DNA of 64,000 bases from Solanum dulcamara (Eukaryota > Streptophyta > Magnoliopsida > Solanales > Solanaceae): positions 73,764,144 to 73,828,143 of the forward strand of contig NC_077244.1 of assembly GCF_947179165.1 (NCBI RefSeq), in the 5' to 3' direction. The notes under the pieces were generated by a model. The model searched no databases. It had not been told where the DNA came from and saw nothing but the letters and a program-made list of their open reading frames with translations. The position numbers and the translations under genes were made by a program. Shown here piece by piece: positions 57,901 to 64,000 of the stretch; positions within the stretch are counted from its first letter, which is position 1; the number at the start of each line of letters is the position of its first letter.

Positions 57901-58549
57901 CCATGCGATCCAAAGAGGTATGTCTTTCTAGATAATCGTTCTTCCTTAAAAATATCAAAAAACGTTCCTCTATGAATTCCGTATATGTTCTAGTGAGCAA
58001 CTTTGTTAATTAGGACTTATTTGCTTGAGCAGTTTGCCAACCTATGAAGCTTCACATGAGTTCCAGACAAAGAAAAAGCGACAGCAGCAGAGGCAGCATG
58101 AGGAAGCAGCTAAACGTCAGAAACTGCATCACCAGCAGCAGCATGGTCGGCTTCCACCGGTTCAGCAGTCAGGGCAAGGACATACTCAAATGAGACCAGG
58201 GCCAAATCCCTCAATGCATGCATCCCATCCTCAGGTTGCTGGCGGACCTAGCCACCACTATGCAAAGTCTCATGGGCCTCCAGCAGGAGCAGGCAGATAT
58301 CCAGCTGGTGGAAATCCTTCTGGAGGATACGGTCACCCTACTCGTGGCCAAGGTGGAGCTTATGGCAGTGGTCGATATCCACCTCAAGGAAGGGGTACCC
58401 AATATGGTTCAGGAGGAATGCCAGGAGGTAGTGGTCCCCGGGGAGTTGGAGGCACAAATTATCCCCACGGTGCCCCATATGGGTCGTCTGGTACTGGACG
58501 TGGCTCAAATGTGAATCGCAACCAACAACAATACAATTGGCAGCAGTAA
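51973..58549 (+). CDS. CDKC: Cyclin-dependent kinase C (CDK9-like), 506 residues
   Basis: Twelve exons: 51973-52082, 53512-53593, 53681-53771, 54229-54258, 54388-54497, 54603-54675, 54765-54885, 54980-55097, 56956-57095, 57202-57259, 57847-57917 and 58033-58549 (1,521 nt, phases consistent). Intron 4 uses a GC donor. The kinase domain shows IGEGTYGQVY (31-40), catalytic Lys in VALKKIR, the class helix PITAIRE (66-72), [30 protein letters not shown] and [12 protein letters not shown]. The tail from about residue 345 is rich in Gln, Gly, Pro and His. CDKC pairs with cyclin T in plant P-TEFb and phosphorylates the RNA polymerase II C-terminal domain in the nucleus. Introns 1 and 8 carry transposon sequence, but no coding damage is seen. 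Confidence 0.95.
52547..52591. repeat. Perfect 18-bp hairpin in CDKC intron 1
   Basis: GTGTCGGATCCTCCAAAA (52547-52564), a 9-nt spacer, then its exact reverse complement (52574-52591). It is probably part of a small dispersed element. Confidence 0.9.
52675..52875. repeat. Tandem duplication of about 105 bp in CDKC intron 1
   Basis: GGCTTATAGTGTCGAAGACA and TTTTTGTATCTCATCAAAAG each occur twice, about 105-120 bp apart, with small differences. Confidence 0.8.
52990..53289 (-). pseudogene. Unidentified antisense ORF fragment in CDKC intron 1
   Basis: 99 codons without a stop, with balanced, protein-like composition: [40 protein letters not shown] and [20 protein letters not shown]. It could be a captured gene or transposon piece. 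No family recognised and no splice context found. Confidence 0.3.
55330..56450. mobile_element. 1.1-kb DNA element with 9-bp target duplication in CDKC intron 8
   Basis: Ends CAGGGGCGGAGCTATG and GATCCTGGCTCCGCCACT are imperfect inverted repeats. ACGTGGCTG flanks both sides (55321-55329, 56451-56459). A 9-bp duplication suits Mutator-like elements. It includes a tRNA-like A box TAGTTCAGTGG (55466-55476) and a perfect B box GGTTCGAATCC (55509-55519). No transposase seen. Confidence 0.75.
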
Positions 58550-58559
58550 TGCTTCATTC

Positions 58560-59475
58560 CTGCTACCAATATGGTAAGCAAAATGTGCAATCTATGTGAA
58601 ATAAAAAGAAGTGAACTGTGGATTGGAATATCGCGCACTTCATTGATTTTCTGATCCACCTCATGCATGGCAAGAGAAGGGAGGCAGCGTGTGGGAGGGC
58701 ATCGAATGAACCTGTTTATATGGAAAGTTGTCATGCTGAAGGTAACGTAAAATATGTATGTTATGTTCTATGGACATTGTCTTATGTTTCTATCCACGTC
58801 CAAAATTTATTTGTGAACAGAACAACCATAAACTATACTCTGCTAAGGAGCACTTATTTCATCCATTTGTGGGGAATCTTCCTTTTGTTTGAATACTGAA
58901 GTTTACTCCTATGCGAATCATAAATTGAGATCCAAATGTGTAACAGCTCTTTTATATTTGTGAGCTGAATTAATTGAAAAGATGAGCCATATCGCCTGTA
59001 AATATTTCTAGACTTCTGTAGATTGTCATGTATTTTATGGTATAATGTGTATGTGCGCGTATTAAAATCAAACGCCGTGTTACCAATTGTTAGGAAAGCA
59101 TGAACTAAAGAACTTGAAATGTTGCAAAACTGGGCAGGGAATCCTCTCAGAGGACTGGAAGAAGCAATTTGAGAATTTCAAAGAGGAAGAACAGTGAAGA
59201 TTTATAGTAAAGAAAAGTGTGTTGATCATAAATTTCATGAATGCAATGTACAACTAACAACATACACTGTAATCCCACAAGTGGGAAGGATATGCGTATG
59301 CATATCTTACCCTTTTGTGGGGAAATGAAACAACAGGTAAGAAACTACACAAAACCCACAGATAGTGCAACGCTCGGCTACTTATTACCCTTCTATCCTT
59401 ATCCTTAAATCTCTCTATCTAGGGTCATCTCCTCAGTAAACTAAAGATGTGTCATGTTATGTCTAATCATCTCCC
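58560..59475. other. CDKC 3' UTR and downstream DNA
   Basis: Likely 3' UTR up to about 59050, perhaps with an intron starting at ATATG/GTAAGC (58571/58572). Near 59270-59330 are short motifs (GTAATCCCACAAGTGGG) like a TS SINE scrap. Confidence 0.4.
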
Positions 59476-59479
59476 CCTC

Positions 59480-60060
59480 TCAAATTCATCTGAGCATCTT
59501 CATCTTTGATACCTTAATTTTCTGAATGTGTGCATTCTTAACTAAATCAACACTCTGCTTCATATAACAAAGTAGGTCTAATCACCAATCTATAGGACTT
59601 ATCGTTTCTCTGCTACCTTAATTTTCTGAGTGTATGCATTTTTGACTAAATCAACTCTTTGTTCCATATAACAAAGTAGGTTTAACCACCATTCTATAGA
59701 AATTATCATTAAATTTGGTGACACGTTCTTATCACACAATATCCCGGACGCGAGCCTTCATTTCATCCACCCCGCTCCAATATGATGTGCGACATAATCG
59801 TGAATTTTCTCATTACCTTGAAACTCTCTCTTAAGTATAATTTGTGTATCGATTTTCACTTCCATCTATGCTTCATGCATCGCCACTGAACATGTACTCC
59901 AAGTACTCTGTTTTAGTCGTGCTTAACTTGAAACCTTTAGATTCTAGAATATGTGTCCAAACTTTCAGTCTATCATTAAATCTGATACGTGTCTCATCGA
60001 TTAATACTATATTATCTGCGAATAACATACACCATAGCACTTCTTCTTAAATATGGTGCG
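59480..60060 (-). mobile_element. Degraded LINE reverse transcriptase fragment
   Basis: On the minus strand: [14 protein letters not shown] (the FADD catalytic block with Asn in place of the last Asp), [23 protein letters not shown], then FYRMVVKPTLLYG, separated by stops. The FYR...LLYG segment occurs twice in a 110-bp tandem duplication (59490-59610 and 59612-59715). Confidence 0.75.
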
Positions 60061-60064
60061 TCAA

Positions 60065-61845
60065 TTCAATGCACAAGTCTTGTGTTTTTATAAAAGGAAT
60101 CTTGTCTACTTTTTGCAGAAATGGAATCTTACTACATTGAAAATCCCAGGTTGGCAGGAAAATCGACTAACTTCAATGTTATTCCATCAAATCTACTACT
60201 TAACAATTAGATATGACATCACATAAGAATGCTTTATATGGAAACAATATTCACTTTAATAATTTTGACGATAGAAAACTTTGTCCATAAGTGATGATGA
60301 AAGAAAAAATCTAACACCTTTTTAGTATAAGTATTCTGTTTACTTTCATAGGTTTCCTTCGTTATTAAAAATTATTACTCCTTTCCTCTTTAGTTTATGT
60401 GATTCTATTTCTTTTTTTTATATATAATTATTGTTTCATAAAGGATGATATCTTTTTAAATTAAAAAAATAATTTAACTTTATTTTACCCTTAATGACAC
60501 GCTTTTGTAGCCATACAACTGTAATTAGATTATCCCTTGTTTTTTTATGAAAGTTCAAAGAAATGTAATGGCATTTTCATGACCACAAGTTTCAAAAATA
60601 TTTTCCTTTTCAACTCTGTAGTTTTTTCCATGGTATAACCATATCGGATTTGGAACTCATCAGCTCTTCGACTAATTTAAATTCATTTTACGTCTGACTC
60701 TTTAAGGAGAAACACTCCACACCAAAAAAAGAGAATCATTTCTTGAACTCGAACACGAAATCTCTGAATGGAATGACCTCAATCAAATAGCAATTGTGAT
60801 GACGTGAAAGGGTCTACAATTATCATCCCAAAAGATAAGATGACGTTAGGAATTGTGAGCACGTTAACTGAAGGACTTACGTGAACATTTCGCCAAAGGG
60901 CTTAGCAAAAGCATTCTCATATCTAACTCTAAGTTGCCTTTTTAACCTTTTCTTCTTTTTTTTCTGTGAGAAGTTTCACGTTGGAGGTAAAGCAGATTGA
61001 TATTTGAATTAGAGTCTGACTTCTTAACAAAAGCGACTTCATACCCAACAAGACAAAAAAATAGTTACCTACAAATACCGATCTACTTTATTAGATACAA
61101 TTTCACAAGACTTTCATTAACTACACATCTCAATTAATCGACTATATCACAATCACAAATTCATTGCATCCAATAATTAGGAAAGCAATTATAGAGCTCA
61201 TGACATACATCCACATCCTAATGTAAGTGTAAGAACAGTGAGTAAACATTAGTCCCTGCTTGATATCGTTGCCTTCATGAACCCATTGTTTCCGCTGCAG
61301 ACTATCTTTAAGTCTGCATTGATTCCACAAAAAACGTGCGTCTTCTAAGACAACTTTTCATTACCACATTCAATCATTAAGGTCTGGGGCTGCCTGCAAC
61401 CCTCTATCATATGTCCAATATAACCCAAAACAGAAAGTAAACTATTCATTTGGAGGAAAAGGGAGTATAAGAGAAAGCAACACTTCAAACTCTAATGTCA
61501 CTTCTCTCCCAGCACAAAGGAGATGTGTTGCATTCGTGGTCAAACACAATGGAATTGAAAGGCGGGCAATTTAAAGCCGCATACAAGCAGTATTTTGTGT
61601 TTCAATATCTAAAGACAATCTAACATAAAAAAAAAATATTACAGTCTTCTATAGTCGTTTAATAGCTGACACAACAATCAAAGTTTGCATCACAAAAATG
61701 TTTGCAAGTCGTTAAAAGTACCATAATCTTGTTGAGCTTATTGACTAGATGATAGACTTGGCATCCCGTGCACAATAACCATATGTCCACAGCCTTGACC
61801 TGATAATGTGGCTAACAGAGTATAATCATCAAAAAGTTCAGAGCC
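60065..61845. other. Intergenic DNA and GAMYB 3' flank
   Basis: No separate gene seen. The part adjoining 61850 is probably the GAMYB 3' UTR. Confidence 0.45.
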
Positions 61846-61850
61846 ATATT

Positions 61851-63087
61851 TCAGTGCCAGATGGGTCTTACAGTGTTTTGCATATAACCAAAACAATTGG
61901 ATTCAAGTAAGTAGTCTGGCCTGGAAATGATCAGGTTTGAAGGGTCGTCCTTCCCATCATAGGGTCCGAAATCAAACTTCTCCTGCTTAACCTTGCAAGC
62001 TTCACCACCATAAAACAATCAAATTACATAAACTATATGTTTTCAACTGTTAGAAGTTACTATAATAATCAGTCTCACCTGGCATTGTCACTAATTGGGG
62101 CTCCTCTGATGAGCTTCCACTAGTAGGGGTGTATTCACTAAACACCGATGCAGCAGAATAACCTAAAGGAGAGATTGGATCACCATATGTTTCCCGTTCA
62201 GTCTCAATGAGATCAGGACATAAATTATCAATCACATCACCAGAATTCTCCTGGTGCAAGATACTCTTTGAAGCTCTCATAGTTTGTGATTCATAAAGTA
62301 CAGCGTCCAACAGACCGCTGTTCCTAGGTGACAGATTGCATGATTCAGTATGCTTAGTTGGAGGGGACTGAATTGAAGTGTCGACAGACTGTAGTGAAGG
62401 AAGAGGGGAAGAGAGTAAGCCCCAGCTTGTCATCGGACTTTGGAGTGAAGGGAGCTCGAGCTTCTTTGCCCATGAGGGCTCTGAAGAAGAGGTGTTGCCA
62501 TTTAAAAAGGCATGGCTGCCAGGAATTACACCCAAGGATGAGGGGTGATGATCAGATATTAAATTTTGATTAAATGAAGATGAAAATCCCATGGGCTGAG
62601 CAAGCAAAGAACCACGATCCTGATATTGATGGCAGGTTGGAAAAGAACCGTCATTTTTTGATGGAGAACAATCACCATTTAAACCAGAGAACAGAGATTC
62701 TGAGCCTCGTATACGCTTGGCTGGATGCACTGTTGAGAGGAATGATCGACTGTAATAAGCAGAATTAAGACCCTGTGCCAACAGGCTTCTTCCAGGAATA
62801 TCAAGTATACCACCAGTGGGAATATCAAGAAGTGCTGGTGGACACAACTGCTGATTGAACTCCAACCTTTTGAATTCCACTGCTGGAATCTCATAATTGT
62901 TCATTGGCAAGAAATCGGGATATTGTGTATCTACAGAGGAAACTGTACCCAACTCCTCATTTTGTTTGTTTTCGCTAATCGATTGAAAACAAATATCTGG
63001 AGGGTAAATTGGCAAGCCTGCACGCTGACATCTCTTTATTCTGGTATTCCAGTAGTTCTTTATCTCATTATCTGTGCGCCCAGGCAA
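61851..63087 (-). CDS. GAMYB: GAMYB-type R2R3-MYB transcription factor, last two coding exons (partial)
   Basis: Exon 63087-62079 begins inside the R3 repeat (LPGRTDNEIKNYWNTRIKR) after TTTTCAG. It continues with CQRAGLPIYPPDICFQS, the GAMYB-specific extension, then GLNGDCSPSKN and the region over the miR159-like site (KKLELPSLQSP). A CCAG/GTGAGAC donor leads to exon 61999-61851 (ACKVKQEKFDFGPYDGK, ending in GYMQNTVRPIWH and TGA). Together these give about 385 residues. The exons for R2 and most of R3 lie beyond the right edge. GAMYBs act in gibberellin signalling, anther and tapetum development. The usual RRQRAGLP has Cys in place of the second Arg. Reading on past the donor would give a false end in SNF. 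Confidence 0.9.
62439..62459 (-). promoter_or_regulatory. miR159 target-like site in GAMYB
   Basis: The plus strand matches miR159 at 19 of 21 positions: it differs at miRNA positions 7 and 20, and the core GAAGGGAGCTC is exact. It lies in the coding exon over ELPSLQ, where GAMYB genes carry this site. Confidence 0.8.
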
Positions 63088-64000
63088 CTGAAAAGAGAAG
63101 AATAGGGTCATTAGAATTTAAACAATAATGAATGGTATACCACAATATTTCCAATTTGATAATGTGATGAGGTCACAGTTGTTATTTTAGAAACTCGTCT
63201 GAAATCCATAAAAGATGAAGAGCTAAATGCACTGATAAAAGAGGGGAAATCCACATTTCTAGTCCAGGAAGAACATTATTCAAACATGCCCATACAAACA
63301 AGTTCTACCAAGCACAAAGCACTATTTATATCTGGCTACACACATTGCGGAAAACCACCTAAAGCAAAATCATGTGCACCTTATGACGAAACAATGGACT
63401 TGGAACACCACAAAAGCCTCAGAAGAGTGGAGAGATTTATCACAGGGTCCCAACAATGAAGCATTCACTATGAGTACTTTTCCTTTCTCTATATTATACC
63501 CTACCTTTTTTACTCACTGGATCAAGATAGTTCCTATTCCATGTCAGGAGATTACTGCCAAGTGTAATATTGAATTATATAAATAGTAATTGATATGTTA
63601 AGACAGAGAAGTCCCTTGTGATATGATGAATCCCAATGAGCCAGACACTTTTACGTCTTGGTTTCCGAAAACTTATATGATTAACATTGCTAAGCTCTAC
63701 ATTCATATCATAACACTTCTCACCATGCCATGACTAGTCACATTTTCACCACTCAGTGTTAAGAATGATGACATATCAAGAGTTGAAGAGATGCAAGAAG
63801 AGTACAGCAGACGACAGCTAATCAGAAAGTACTGGCTTTACTCCCAAGAGAAACAGCACAATGCCAATACACAATAGCGCTAGAAACTACAAGTATGCCA
63901 CTTCATCAACAGTACAATGAACTTCTCAAATGGACATACGAAATAATATCATAGTATTTTAAATTTGATGTCCTGATCAGGATCTAAAGCAGAACCCACA
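63088..64000 (-). other. GAMYB intron sequence to the window edge
   Basis: No MYB repeat exon is readable here on the minus strand, so it is taken as intron. No other gene seen. Confidence 0.5.

Noticed and set aside
58211..58514. ORFs overlapping the last CDKC exon in other frames
   Set aside because: Shadows of the Gln/Gly-rich kinase tail.
45491..58549. CYCB1 and CDKC as a functional cyclin-CDK gene pair
   Set aside because: B1 cyclins act with mitotic CDKs and CDKC acts with cyclin T; adjacency is probably chance.
1..64000. CRISPR arrays, operons, bacterial-type RBS, phage or plasmid features
   Set aside because: None seen; the window is plant nuclear DNA with spliced genes.

Overview
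The window is nuclear DNA of a flowering plant, almost certainly a Solanaceae species and most likely Solanum. The signs are spliced genes with AT-rich introns, a potato-type multicystatin, Au- and TS-like SINEs, a Stowaway MITE, hAT and Ty1/copia elements, and GGCGGAGC-ended dispersed repeats familiar from nightshades. The assignment rests on recognition of families, not on a search.

Layout. 1-5.04 kb: a rearranged Ty1/copia retrotransposon (pol on +, an inverted gag-protease-integrase block on -, then pol/RNase H again on +) followed by LTR sequence. 6.4-7.0 kb: three decaying copies of a signal-peptide exon. 7.3-8.8 kb: an apparently intact three-domain multicystatin gene made of near-identical 487-bp exon-intron units. 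10.1-11.9 kb: a dead cystatin exon and a LINE 3' end. 12-22 kb: gene-poor, AT-rich DNA with SINEs, a 1.68-kb hAT element and a 0.88-kb element with target-site duplication. 22.1-27.9 kb: a gene for a 659-residue protein with two UBA-like domains, its whole coding region in one exon after a 3.5-kb 5' UTR intron. 28-43 kb: a shattered, repeatedly duplicated cluster of BAHD acyltransferase fragments and NIP aquaporin fragments. Inside it lies an intact six-exon rhodanese/arsenate-reductase gene (HAC1-like, 37.9-39.2 kb). 44.3 kb: tRNA-Ala(TGC). 45.3-48.2 kb: mitotic cyclin B1, nine exons. 49.2-50.6 kb: molybdopterin synthase large subunit (CNX6/MoaE type), minus strand. 52.0-58.5 kb: CDKC kinase, twelve exons, with transposons in its introns. 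59.5-60.1 kb: LINE remnant. 61.9-63.1 kb: the last two coding exons of a GAMYB-type MYB with a miR159-like site, running off the right edge.

How the genes relate. Eukaryotic neighbours need not cooperate. CYCB1 (mitosis) and CDKC (transcription elongation kinase) are not known partners. The functional juxtaposition most worth noting is the arsenate-reductase-like gene flanked on both sides by copies of a NIP aquaporin first exon, because NIPs carry arsenite and HAC1 makes it. The NIP pieces look broken, so this is a hint about an ancestral cluster rather than a working module. Exon boundaries were placed by hand from splice sites and reading phase. For each of the multi-exon genes reported as complete, the exon lengths sum to a whole number of codons.
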